Source: Taeniopygia guttata
Taxonomy: Eukaryota; Chordata; Aves; Passeriformes; Estrildidae
Direction: 5' to 3'
Assembly: GCF_048771995.1 (NCBI RefSeq)
Contig: NC_133026.1
Location: forward strand, 108,806,001 to 108,870,000
DNA length: 64,000 bases
The notes under the pieces are model-generated. The model saw only the letters and a list, made by a program, of their open reading frames with translations, did not search any database and was not told the origin of the DNA. This document shows positions 1-13,097 of this stretch, one piece after another. Every line of letters starts with the position of its first letter. Positions within the stretch are counted from its first letter, which is position 1. The position numbers and the translations under genes are program-made.

Positions 1-162
1 GCAGAATGAGATTCAATATTACACTTTATTCTTAAAAAGCTCTAGCACAAATGACTTAATGATCTCAATTTTGGAGAGGTACATTTTACACATTTACACA
101 TACCATGGATGCTTATCCCAGGTCAGATACTGTATTGGCTGGTCAGAGAGCTCTACATGGGC

Positions 163-168
163 TTGCGC
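163..168. repeat. Target-site duplication, left copy (LTR at 169-656)
   Basis: The hexamer TTGCGC directly precedes the LTR and is repeated exactly at 657-662 directly after it. Confidence 0.75.
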
Positions 169-656
169 TGTTGGGGAGGGTAGATAAATATGATTAAGAA
201 CCACAATGGTACAGCCAGGACGAATATAACGCCCCCTACTGGCTGGACAATTACCCTCACCTACAGCGGGGTCCAAAAGCCGAATGGATTCTTCCATCTC
301 ACCCCCCAGAATGTATGGTTCACCCCACATCTGTAACCCTCCCCTGAACCATCAGGTGCCTGTGACCCCATTGGCCCAGGTCCTGTTCCAGCCCACCCTG
401 GAGCCCCCTTTGATAAAGGCTCTCCGGGGGGCTGGACGTTCTCTTGGATCTTCCCTTCCCCTCCTGGAGAGTCCTCCGGGAGTCCCTGCTCCCCTCTTTG
501 TCTCTCCCCTCCCCCATCACCCGAGGCCCAGCCACGTGCTGTGTCTGGCAGCTCGAGGCAGGGTCACAATGTATCCTGAATAAACCTCTTCCTCCAAGAG
601 CAACCAAAGAGATCTCGCTTGAATCTGTCCGTGGAATACAAATATACGTCGTTACA
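169..656 (+). mobile_element. Solo LTR of an endogenous retrovirus with 6-bp target duplication
   Basis: The 488-base element starts TGTTGGGGAGGG and ends CGTCGTTACA (TG...CA termini, 3-bp TGT/ACA inverted repeat). It is flanked on both sides by the identical hexamer TTGCGC (163-168 and 657-662). A polyadenylation signal AATAAA lies at 579-584, about 70 bases before the end, and a possible TATA-like 'ttgataaag' lies ~165 bases upstream of it, so the order looks like U3-R-U5 on the plus strand. A CACGTG E-box lies near 533. Many CpGs survive, which suggests a fairly recent insertion. No internal gag/pol/env sequence is present. A 6-bp duplication is typical of alpha- and beta-like (class II) retroviruses. 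The family name cannot be given without a library search. Confidence 0.8.
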
Positions 657-662
657 TTGCGC
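657..662. repeat. Target-site duplication, right copy (LTR at 169-656)
   Basis: The hexamer TTGCGC directly follows the terminal CA of the LTR and matches the left flank exactly. Confidence 0.75.
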
Positions 663-3600
663 CTTGGTGCTTACCTTACTTTCCTAGAGTAAATATATCC
701 ACAGAAAGTTTTACTAAAAATCTTTACTATTCTTTACTAAAGGTCTCTCTAAAATCACTGAGATACTAACGTGATAGTAAACACCACCAGTGTTAAATCT
801 GCAGCAATCCCTTTGTCTTTCCTGTCCTCAGACTGTAGTGATTCAGGTTGATTTGAAACAAGGATTTACTCTGCCCACATGCCTGCTCAGGCACATTCCA
901 CTCTCTACACACCAGGACTAGCATGAAGACCCTATCACTGTGTTCCCACAATATGCAGTACAGAGGCTTGGACGGTGGACATTGACTCCTTGGGTTGCCT
1001 GCCCTGCTCCTGTTCCTCATTCAAGAGCATCTCTAGCAAAGACCCAGACCTAAGTGAATGTTTTCTTCTCTGCTCCTCCTTTTCTGGGCTCCAGATTTGC
1101 TGTAGAGCTGGACCCAGCGTACGTGCACATCGTATCCAGAACTGTGGGAATGACTCATTCCCCACTACTGAGTCTATCAGGAATAACAGCATGGGCTTAA
1201 AAATAAACTAACTCCAAAATTCAAGTCAGTGGCTTAGGTGTGGAATAATAAAGAAAGAAAAATCCCAAAACGTGGGTCATTGTTCTGGGTACTTCTTGGT
1301 CTTTCTTCAAGAATCTCAGCAGCTTTAATCCTGCTACGTACTGTCTATGCTAAACAGCATACGAAGCCTCCTCTTCCTGATACAGGCAAACCAACTCACT
1401 GCTATTTGCATCACACAGAGTAGCTCTGCTCAGTTTAGCTTTTGCACAAGTAGCAAATTACTGAGTCATAATGTCTCAGTCTGGCTAGCACAGCATTGTC
1501 TAAATGCAAAAAAGGGACTGATCCTAGACACCAGCCCTCCTATTTCAGCTGAGTGTGTCAGGTGTCTCGTGCCACCCACGCCAGGCAGACACGGTCCCAG
1601 GGTGAAGGGCAGGAGTCATGACTTGTTGTTCTCTTTAGGTACAATTCAGAACAGAGAAGTAGACTTTTTCCTTTTTATTTTCTCCACAGGTCTCTCTATC
1701 CATTGATATTAGAGCTCGGGGTCTTTTCCTAAGACACAGGTGCCATCAGCTGAACTACCTTTGCCTCTGATAAATATAATCTTAATTTAAATAGCATTTT
1801 CAAGCTATCTTTGGGGCTGGTAGTACAGACAGTTATGTCTCAAAAAGAGAAGATAACCAACAATTATTGCTCAGAGACTTTGTAATATTGACGCAGTAAT
1901 GGCAAAACACCTGTATTTTGCTCTGTGTTATGAAATTATGAAGAAATATATGGTGATGTAATTTTCCCACTTATTTCAATGACATATATTCTAATTTATT
2001 GCAAAAGAAAACTCTAAAGTTGAGATTTAAGGATTTGTTTCATGCAAGAAGATAATGAGATTTTGCAACAGACAGATTCCCTGTGATTGCTCTCCTTGTC
2101 TTCTCCCTTTTCTAAGCACCAACAGAAATAACTGGAAAAAAACATTGACCACAACAACTCAGACTGATTACTACTTACACCAGATACACTCTAACTGGTA
2201 TCATAAAGGCTGCAGGCAAGTTTATATTGGAGTCCTTTTGCTCATAAATTCCTAAACTTCTACTGGAGATGACAAGTTCTATGCTTGATCTATGCCTTTG
2301 ACTTCACCTATGTGAAAACAAAATAGCATCAAAGAAGTTTAACTGGAATGTCAAGAACTTAAAAGAGCAAAACCAAACCTCATTGTTTCCCAAGGTTGCA
2401 ATGCTTAATCCTACAATACATAAACATGGTCACTCTTCCAATGCAATACTCATGGGAAAAAAGACCTGTGTGCTCCTTATGTGATTTGAATCTTATCTCT
2501 AAACCATTTGATGGAATAATTTTATTAACTTCTTAATGATAGCCTTTCTACTTCACAGTTACTAATACATAACTGGTACCAGCCACTTTCTTCTGCTGGA
2601 GCTCTGTGTATGTGCACTTGCCCTTGATTTTTTATTTTAACTCCATCTGGATCTACAAAGTCTATGCTACAAAAACCGAGAACAAAACTTCCCAGAGGCA
2701 CATCTCCCTTTTAATCTCTACTTTCCCCCGCACCCCACTATACTTCACATCATGTTGTGAACACTGGGCCTTGCAGGCAGCTTTCACTCATGTAAATTAT
2801 ATTTGCTTGTTCAAAACAGAACATTATAAATTACATAAAAGTATCATTGCAACTCCTGTTTTGCTTGTTAAGAAAGCTATTACTTTATTGAGCTTGGTAA
2901 CTATTAAGTTATTTAATAAAATTTGTTTATTAACTGTGGAAGGAGTCTTTGTTACTCCTTAGAAGAGTCAGGTTTCATTCTAGCAGCTACTGTCATGCTT
3001 TCATCACCAGAAAAGATTTGTCAGTATAAGCTGGAGGTAAGGAGAGAAAAAGAAAATTAAATGGTTGCCTTGACCAAAAGAACAATGACCATACTTAAGC
3101 CTTAACATGTGTGATTGGGAGGAATGGGAAAAGCAAAGCTGCTGGGATAACATAGTATGAATTTTCTTAAGGGGAAAAAAGCTCTAAGGAAAAGAAAGAA
3201 ACTTAAATTGAGATAGTGAATATCTGCTGTGGGCCACTGCATGATAGTCTGTCTACAGGCCGTGTCTCCCAAGCAGATTCCTCCTCCCCAGCAGCCCACC
3301 CGTTTGCTCTGCTTTTCACAGGTTGCTAGCTCACAGCAAGATCAATTGCCACTACGTGTGTCCTTTTTAAACTATCTCCATCAGCTTACAGCAATGCCTA
3401 TGTCTCTCAGAAGTGAGACCTCCAGCTGCCCATATCTCAGGGCACCAAAGCCTCTTTAGGCAGCTCTCTCCCTTGGGAAGGTCTGGGAAGCTGACAGCCA
3501 GGGAGATGCAGAGCTGGCATAAGTATCACACAAAACAGATTTAGCCACTGGGAGTTGGAAGACTGAGGAAAAACCTGAAAATGTAACCCTTTCCATGGAC

Positions 3601-6600
3601 AAAGCCAGTGGTAGTACTTTGGTGTGCCAGCTCTGTCCCTGTGGAGGGCTCATCCCTGCATAAGCCGCAGCTGGGAGCAATAAATAAAAGTGGTTCTTAC
3701 CTTGCAGGATTTGCTGGAGGAACCGGTGGAAACTGAATCTCAGTTTCACATAGACACTGAAGACTGGATTTTGTCTGCTCTTGGGACTTGGGAGGGAAGT
3801 CACCATTCCACATCCCAGTACCCCTCGCCGGGAAGCCAGTCTAGCCCTTCCCAGCACCCTGCCCCACACTGGCCTCCCTGGCCAGGTCCCTAAAAAGTCA
3901 CATGGTGGGAGCGACTCCAAATCAGTTTGATTAACATCAAACTTCCCGCACTGGCAGCAGCCTGTCCATGGAAGATCTGAAGAGCTGTTGGGCAGCCACT
4001 TTTCTCTCACAAGTGTATCTTGAGCTTTGGAAGAAATTTTAATTTCTGAGAAATACAGGTAGTCACAGATGCATTCATTTTGAGTGCAGTCCCAGCAGCC
4101 TCTAAGACACTTTTGAAGTGAAATGTGGGGAAAGGAGAAAAAGAGGTTTATTTACTTTTTTCCCCTGGAGATTCAAATGAGAAAGCCACTCCACCCTTTG
4201 TGCTAAGAAAGTAATAAAAATGCTTTTCTTTACTCCATAATAATACCTGGGTGCCTAGATCCAGTTGTGCTACTTGTTTTCCTAAAAGCAAGCCATCTGG
4301 GCTTCCACTTGCCTTGATTTATGCCCATACTGCACAAACCACTTTGCAGGTGTGTCAGATTGCTCTCAGATTGGCTGTGGTCAGGCTCACTTGTGTATTT
4401 GCTCTCTCACTTATTTCCCACAACACTACAATGATCTGGAGGACTAGAATAGGCTGGGTTAAAAGAACTTTTCTTTCTTTTCCATTCCACAAATATTCTT
4501 CAACTATAAAACATTTTCCTGCTTCTTATTAGGTGTCATCAAAACTGTTTTGAGGCTCAGTTACTCAAGCCTTCATGGGCTGGGGTGCAGGAGCTCAGGT
4601 ACAATGGGTGCTGGCTGATGCTCATGTGGGTGCACAGTGTGCAGCCCCTTGCGCAACAAGAGGGTTTTAAAGCTCAGAAGATGGAAAGTTTGATATCTTT
4701 GATACGCAAGGCTGAGCATCAGTTTTTTAATCAGCAGTTACAGCTGCTATCAACTGCCTTCCTGGCAACCCCCTGCTGATGGTGGAAGTGGTTTAGGGAA
4801 TGTTTCTCAACACAAAGATCACCTCTTAAAGGGGAAAGCAGGCACTTTGCCATTTTCCAACCTTTTGCACACTGATTTTAGAGCAATGGGAAAAACCAAA
4901 TAGCCTAATAAGCAGTAGAGAAATCCTGACCTTTCTTTGCTACCATTTTATTCAGCATACATGCAAATGATTAAACTGAGCTGACTAACTGGTGCAGAAG
5001 TACACAACTCGCCTCAGTTTATTAAACAGGAATGCAGGAAACTCCTTATCCACCACTTTGTCTTTTGTCACAAGAGGTGCTGAAAGCATTTGAAATTTCA
5101 GTAGCTACTGGTGAAGTAAAAATATTTTTTGGACATCTCTCTTAAAGGTCACTGTGTAAGACATAGCAGAACACTGGATCCCAAGGGTCTGGATCATCTC
5201 AGATGGAGCCACACATTAGCAGGATTAACTTGCCAAATATCTTTTCCCATCTGTAGAAAAGTTTATTTGTCAATAAACCTAAGACTTCGGTGATATCTAA
5301 GAGCACAGCAACTCCATACAAATTCCCAAAAAAAAGCATGTAGGGAAGGGAAATGTGGATCCCAGAAGCCAGAGTCCTGACTCCTCTGCATGGATGTGCA
5401 AAAGAAAGGGCAGGAGAAGAATTATGGTCACCTTCTTCAGATCCAGGGACTGGAGGATGCAGGTCCAGGCCTCTGAACTGGATGTTAGGGATAGTCACTA
5501 AATATTTACTTATGATGTTGGGCTAATTGCCCCAGTACACTAGAAACTTGATACTTCCAATCTCTGGGAGGAATGAACTTTAATGAGAGGAATGGCCAAG
5601 CACTTATAAAGTAGTTTTACAATTAATTACCCAAATAATTCTGGGAAATAGGAAATCAGTTTCCTCATTTATTGGAAAGAGTTAAATCAGTACTGTTAGG
5701 CAGCTTAAGTAAGGGCACAGAATAAATTGCTGTCAAATCAGATTGAGAAAAGGCAACCCAGCAGCACCTGTTTGCTGGTCTGACATTTTGCTGCCCCAGT
5801 GGTGTCATTTAATCCAGCAGTCACAACCAGAGAATTGCCACTTGCGGGGAGCAAACCTGGGACCTAAGTCAGTGCTGCTCTGCCACAGCCACAATCATTG
5901 ACAAGACACTCCTTTCCTCTTGGCCCCCAAAATCCCACAGTTGTTAGACAACAAAGCTGGATGAAGCTGGTGGCACCAAGAGTACCAGAAGTCCCTCATG
6001 ATGTGTCAGGGGATGCTAACCCTGATCTTGCTAAATCCAAGGAAGTGTGGGGCTATGGTGTCAAAAGGTGCAGCTTTCCAGGCACCTGAATGATATTTAC
6101 AGCCAACTTTTATGTGCTACCACTTGCTCTTCATGGTAAATACTTTTTATTCAGTGTTTTCTAAGCTCCTTCACTGTGAAAAGAGGAAGATGCCTTTGGC
6201 AGTGTTCAAGGTATGTTGGGAAGTGTCAAAGATTTTCCTGTTTTCAAGTAATGAAGATCAAATCTTACAAAGTTTAAAACATTCATTTAAACCTTGTAAA
6301 TACCTTGAAACATCTTTACTAGATATTTAATACTCCTTTTATTTCATTAATTGTTCAAAAACACAGCTTCCATATAAATGTCATAAATGTCCCATCTGCT
6401 TCGGCTTACCGGGAGAAAATTGTAAGCAAATCAAATCAATATTTTTCATTATTCCATGTACAGGAGTCTGCCACACTTCACCAGGATCTCCAAAAGCACA
6501 ATGCTTCCAGGCAATGGGAAGAAGACAAAGCATTAGAGAAACATGTGCTCAAGCCTTAAAGAAGTTCCCAAAGTTGAAAAGTTCTGGTTATAGAATTTTA

Positions 6601-9600
6601 ATTTGCCTTTTTTTTTCTTTTTTTCCCAGCATTTCCTCTCTAGAATTCTCTTGAGTTCTTGCAAACATGGAAATCTTGAAACACTAATTAGCTTCTAAAC
6701 TGCTTAATTACTTGTAAGGTTATACCAACAGTATTGGTGTATATTGTGATTGCAATTTTCATTCCAGTCCCAAGCTGGAAGGAAAAGAAACAGAAGCTGG
6801 CATTTCTAAGTTCAAGACTGTTAAAAATTATATAAAATAACTAAATCTGTTTTCTTAAGGAAAAGTTGGTATTACTACGGTATTATTGCATACCTAACAC
6901 TTCTCTAGACAATAGTACAACACAGGTGGGTACTAAAGACATCCTCAGAAATTCTACTGTTTCAATAAATGAGATAGAAATGCTCAAAGTGTACTTTCCT
7001 TTAATTAGAGTTCTTTCTTCAGAATCTTCACAGAATAAATGTTTAAAATTTTAAACTTAAGATCTCATTCTGTATGTCAAAGAAGCTTGCCTATGTCCCA
7101 CCTAGCTTTGCATTTCATTAAGGGACCAGTTTCTGGTTTTATTAAAGCTTTAATAGACAGTCCTTTGGATTGCAAAGCGCAGCAGATCCATTAGCATGTC
7201 ATTGAGTGCCATTAGACACCTGCTTTGAACTTCCATGGCTCCATGTATGCCACATTTGGGTACCCAGCCAGGCAATGCAGGTGCTGAGCAAGTTCTTTGG
7301 ACAAGGGGTTACTGGCCAACAGATCCCACCTGTACTGACATGGTTAAAATGCCACAGCAGGGTCCTGTGGAGGAAGATTTTCAAATTGCCCTCTTGAGGA
7401 GAGAAACTATAAATATTTGGCATGGATTATTGTTTTAGGCTATTCTATTTTTTAAAGCAAGTTATCAAACATTTGATTGAAATTCTGCAGAGAAACAAAG
7501 AGCTTGATTTATGTAAGGAAGTTGACATCTCTGCCAGGAGCTGTTCTGGAGCAGGTTAGAATCTGCAGCTAATGTAACTTAATTATGGGTACTGAAAACA
7601 AAGCATTTAGGAATGAAGTCACAACTGAACAGCTACTGTGACTACAAGTGACAGAAGTAGAATAGTTCCATCAACTTTGTAGATAACGTGAAGCCCATTC
7701 GTGAAATCAGTGGGTGTCTCGCCCAAATGAGCAGCGCAGGATTAGACTCGATTGCGCATCATGCCAGCACTAGTTAGAAACATAGAACAGATGTCAAGTA
7801 AATAGGGAAGTGTGGGACAAAGCAGAAATAATTGTAAAAATGTGCCCAAGGATAAAATAAATTGATCCTAAGACACTAACAAACATTCTTGTATAAGGCA
7901 AAATGAGTCTTTGTACTGGGTTGGCTTTTATTTTCTTGCTAATATTGCATAACAGAACTACACTGGCATGATGAGGAGGGGGGATAATAAAATAACTTAT
8001 CAATGCACTATTAACTCTACAAGCTCTTATCTAATAATAAGATATTGATGTCTCCTTTAATGCATGCCCCATTGTTGAGAACATTCTCATTACCCTGCAG
8101 TAGCATACAAAAAATGGCTTTTTCAATATACTCATGGCCATGAACGTTTGGTGCTAAAGGCTTGCTTAAATGGTCAAAGATACGCTATTTAAGAAACAGC
8201 AAACACTTACATTGCACATTACCAACATTAAATGCAATCTCATTATCTATTAGCCAGCATTAGTGCAATTTATATCTTACTTTGGTTTGAGTTTTGCAGA
8301 ATTTCATGATCTTTGACATATCATCAGTTGAGAATGTGGGTGCTATTTCTTTGCTCATCAGTTTGATATTATTAGGAAGCATTATTGTCCTGGGTATTTT
8401 CTTGCAGATGCAGAGAAATGTCATGAGATTAGCTATTAAATAAATACTGGACCATTGTTTTACACAATACAAAAAAAACCTCAAAGAAATCATTAAGTTT
8501 ATGCATTTTATTATGGCTCAGCAAGTGAAATCCACACTGCAAGAGGATTCAATGAAGTTCCAACATCAGCCCCTGCAAAGAGGATTCCTGGAAGAGCAGG
8601 GACACAACAAGGGGCATCAGGTTGTTACTGGGGAGGGCCCAGGGCCAGGTAATGGGAGGAAATTTGTCAAAGAAGAGATGGCATTTGGTGGAAGGGGCTG
8701 CTGTCAGCTCCAATGGCAGCGTGGCAGCCATCTCCAACAGCTATAGAGAGCAGCCAGCAGCGACTGGCACAGGCCAGGCCAGCCCCTGGCTCTGAAGATG
8801 GATCATTCTTAGTACTGGAAGCATGCTGAGAAGAAATTTTTGACTGTTTGGTAAATGCCAGTCCCTGCCATGGGGCACCAAATTCCTCTCAAGCCAGTGC
8901 TGATGGCAGCCTCTCCTGCTGCCATGCCTGTCTATGCAGTTTTATGACCGCTTATTCCTCCCGTGCACTGGCCAAAAGAAATTGATTTTTTGTAAATACC
9001 TTCCACAGGATACTGTAATATTGTAAGAAGACAATTTGCTCTTGAGACATAGGGTATTTGGATTTGTCCCCCACTGAGGAGGAAGAGGATGGATGACAAC
9101 TCCGGCAGCTACAAATTGGTGCGTTGAGGAAAGGAGAATGCAATGGCTCACAAGTTGTCCATATTTTTGTTCCAGTGCCTGCTTCAACCTGAGCTGCAGC
9201 CAATGCCTTAAAGGTATGTAAGAACACGAGGATCTGAGGAGAGATCTACCTGGACATGCCTGCTCCCCACGGCAGCCACAGGACCAGACCAGGCAGTGGA
9301 CACCCAGCGAGATCAGTGCTACCAGCAGAACAGGGGAAAATGCTGTATTAATTCTTGCCATTAATACTTTCTGGGTAAGAAACCCAACAACCAGTGCATA
9401 TTGCCTTTTATACAGTTGAGAGACAAAACACAGACCAAGTTACAACAAAGCTTAAATCCAAAATAATTACATTTTGTCACAATTCCTTCCACACAGTCCA
9501 AGCTACCAAGGAAGCGAGATGCCAGCACCCAAGGAGAGACATGATTTGCTCCATGGCTCCTTTCAATCCCACTGCAAAAAACTTCCAAATGTTTGAAACG

Positions 9601-12600
9601 GCAAGCAAGTAAATCTTTTAATGCTCTCCGAAAAGCAATCAGCTCACTGAACGCATCATTCAGCAGCCTCTAATATAAAATAATTAAACCATGAAAAGCT
9701 GCTGCAGTAATCTTACTTAAAAATCCTAAATTCCTTTACATTTTGAGGATCTGATGGCACTGACTCCCAGTCAGACACACACAGGCAGGGCAGAGACCGC
9801 GGGAGCTTCTCACAGCCTGAACAACCTCTTCCACTCCTTGAGCAGAGGCAGCTTAACTTTATGAAGATTTGTTGTTGCAGCACAACTACCAAGAGATACA
9901 GCTAAATCCAAATTCATTTCATTTCCAGCCAAATTATATTTTGATGCAGGTCACTAGAAGCTAATCTTTCATCTATGGTTTTCATACATGAAAACAACAA
10001 GGAAAAGAATTTCAGATTAAGCAGCATTTATCATACTAAATAGAATTAAATCAAATGGAAAATTGCATAAAGAAACTCAGTTAAAACAATTAAATTAAAA
10101 AGCCTTTTACCTGTTTGAATGTAATCTTTGATTTTCTCAGAACAGGAGAGAACCTTATTATTAAGCAAACTTAAAAGGGATCCTGGATTACCCTTTCCCC
10201 ACTTCCTTGCACTTGAACTGTCAGTCTGTCTTCATGAGCAGACTTTGCTTCCTATCTGTCAGGCAAGTTCACTTGCTTGTTTTCACATGCCAGAAAAACT
10301 TGAGTTTTCAGTATTGCAGGAGCACTTAAGCTGTATAATAAGCAGCATATGAGTCTTTTATTTGTGAATTTTTTATTAGTTACATGCATATATGGACAGA
10401 CACACAGGTGCATACACACATCTGCATTCAGTAACATATAACACAGCTTCAGCAAAAACCTGAGCTCACTGGAAGCTAGCCTGCATTTAAGTCTTTTTAT
10501 TGATGCTCTGACAGCTCCCATCTGAAATAGCTTGTGGTAAGTACTAAAAATGAAGGAATAGCAAAGCTTTCTAGGAGACACCTATTTAAAATGATCTCAC
10601 AAGTATTTTAGCTTTACTGAAGAAATTATAATTCTATTTTTTTTCTCCAAAAAACTCCAAGACTTACATTACATCAATTAAAAATACATTTATTTTCTTG
10701 GCTTATGGCAAAAGGGAGAGCAATAAGCAGTTGCTGTTTTGGAACAGCTCTCTGGAAAGAATTTTTCTGATATATAACACAGGCTTAAGATGCTTGATAA
10801 TGCCTTGGGTCAAATTTTTGCTGATGAACATTACCTTAGTTTCTTGGCTGGAATCCCCTCTGGCTTCTAAAAATCCAATTTCATTTCAAAGCAAATTTTG
10901 TCTTCAAAATAAATTCAGAAAACCGTGCAATAAAGTTGGTTTCATACAGAACTTGAGAACTGCTGAGATTTGGGGTCTAAGGCAACATTTTCTTTGTTCC
11001 TTGGTATTTGGCACTTTTCCTTTAGATCCCTATGAATGAGTTAGTGCAAACTGCATCCCTTGTCAATTGGGAGGGTTTTTTTAACCAGCCAGAAACAAGC
11101 ATCCCCTAATTCCAAGTGCTCCACATGTTATTGCATGAATGTCAAGCTCTGTGAGTACCAACAGAAAGTTGTAACACCTTAGAAAAGCATCCAAGGACAA
11201 AAATACCAGAGGTAAATTCGCATACTGTTTACAAACACAACATACTGTCACTGTTTTAGTGGTGGCACTGGGGTATTTGAATGCGTCTGTTGCTATAACC
11301 TAGATTTTTGCTTAGCACTTCTGAACAAAATCCAGCATAAACCACAGGTAAAATTTTGCATTTTAGCATGAGACTTCAAAACTCATTAATGAAGACAGTG
11401 ACTTTTAAATACAAAATACCACTAATGTCTCTGAAAGCCCCTGAGATGTAAATCATTATAGGTGGGGAAAGCAGTCACAAAAAACATTCTGGTGTTTCCT
11501 GTTCCCATTCCTTTGCCATGCCCCTTGCTTGGGGCTGCTGCAAGGGAGGTGATGCCAGGCTGCAACCTCAGGCTGAGGTGCTGTGGCTTGATTACATTTG
11601 TTTTTTTCCTGTATGTTGGTGCTTTGTGTTTGGAGATGAAAGGTTTAGTGTGACAGAGAGACCTCTCCTCTCTCCTTTAGAAACTGCTCCTCATGTCTGG
11701 TTTTTCACAGTTCAAACACAAGGCTTTGAAAAAGATTTCGAAGCTGCATCTTGGATATGGAAATTCACGGCTTTGGGCAGGTTCATCATCAGGTCTAAAA
11801 TTTCAAGCTTAAGATTAAGAACCTGCTGCCTAAATGTAACTCATTTTACTTTGCTTTGTCTTTCTCTGCTTTTTTAAACAACAGTGGAGTATTTTATAAG
11901 CATTACTTACCTGCTTTTATATGTGGATATCACTGTAATTGATTAATTCAGGATTTGCAGGCATGGTGGAAGCCAAATTCATTGCAGTGGAAGCTCAGGG
12001 GTTAAAGATCTCAGAGGAGTAGGTGGGAGTGCAGATAGCAGCAGCAGATAAGGAAAAGGATGAAGTTTGCCTGGACATGGCAGTAGGGGTCCACGTGGGA
12101 ACAGATTTGGGCAGCCACCCACCCCTGCAACCACACCATCACCTGTGGCCAGAGGCACCCAGTCAGGCCCTGAAGACCAAAAGGTAGCAAAGGAGCATGA
12201 CAAAATGAAAGGATATGTTGGGTTGGGTTTGTAGGTGAAATTGGGAAACCTAGATTTGTACTGTTAATTGCTTTTTAAATCTGTATGCTTTTTATCCTTG
12301 GCCTGCCACATTCCTTCTGGAGGCTCAGTTTCCAAGTCCTAGTTTTTAGCATTGTACAAGGAGCTCAGATTGAATTGTATAAAATAAAAATGAACATTGT
12401 GGCATCTGTGAAATGGCACTTCATTTTTCAGTAAATCAACTGTAGCAGAGAAGAATCAGCAGAAGAAACAATATGGGATTTATTTTTCTTCTTAATCAGG
12501 AAGGAAGAGTTATTGGAAGCCTTACTTGACAGGTAAGATAAAACTTTAAATATCACTGCCTTTTATTAGAGGACTCAGAAGAGAAAAATGTTTCAGCAAT

Positions 12601-12735
12601 TGACAGTAAGGCAGGAGTAATTGTAGACCTACAAAGATGCAGAAGGAGCACTGTGCCCATCCCTATTGGAGTTTCACTGATTTGTTACGAAAGGAGAAAT
12701 TCCAGAGCCATGAAAATCAAACACCTCTCCAATTA
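663..12735. other. Intergenic sequence, no gene recognised
   Basis: About 12 kb between the solo LTR and the first CR1. Open frames here (the longest is 184 codons, at 3456-4010 minus) lack recognisable domains and look like chance. No tRNA, promoter island or clear transposon was seen. A low-CpG, AT-rich stretch at about 8040-8290 has the look of possibly conserved non-coding DNA, but this is unproven. Confidence 0.6.
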
Positions 12736-13097
12736 AGACAGGCTGAGAGTTTTGGTTGTTTAGCTGGGAGAAGGCTCCAGGATCACCTTAGTGCTGCCTT
12801 TTAACATATAAAGGTGGCTCACAGGAAAGATGGAGACAGGCTTTTTATCGGGGTCTGTAGCCAGAGGATAAAAGGCAGTGGTTTTAAACTGAAAGAGGGT
12901 AGATTAAGTTCAGACAGAAGGAAGAAATTTTTTGTGATGGGACACTGGAACAAGTTGCCTGGAGAAGATGTGGATCACTTTAAGTGCACAAGGGCAGGCT
13001 GGATGGGGCTTGGACCAGCTCTGTCTAGTGGAAGGCAGGGGGTTGGATGAGATGATTTTTAAAGGTCCCTTCCAACTCAAATGATTCTATTATTCAA
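12736..13097 (+). mobile_element. CR1 LINE, 5'-truncated 3' end
   Basis: The sequence follows the CR1 3' region: 'ggctgagag' and a 'ttgtttagctgggagaag' block, then 'gggacactggaacaagttgcc', then 'ggtcccttccaactc' and the diverged terminus 'atgattctattattc'. Plus orientation. Truncated at the 5' side, as usual for CR1, with no reverse-transcriptase frame left. It lies in intergenic DNA downstream of GAREM1. Confidence 0.9.

Noticed and set aside
3456..4010. 184-codon minus-strand open frame
   Set aside because: No recognisable domain, and a composition typical of chance frames in GC-richer intergenic DNA.
7690..7775. Short GC-richer segment considered as a tRNA-like sequence
   Set aside because: No cloverleaf arms and no proper B-box.
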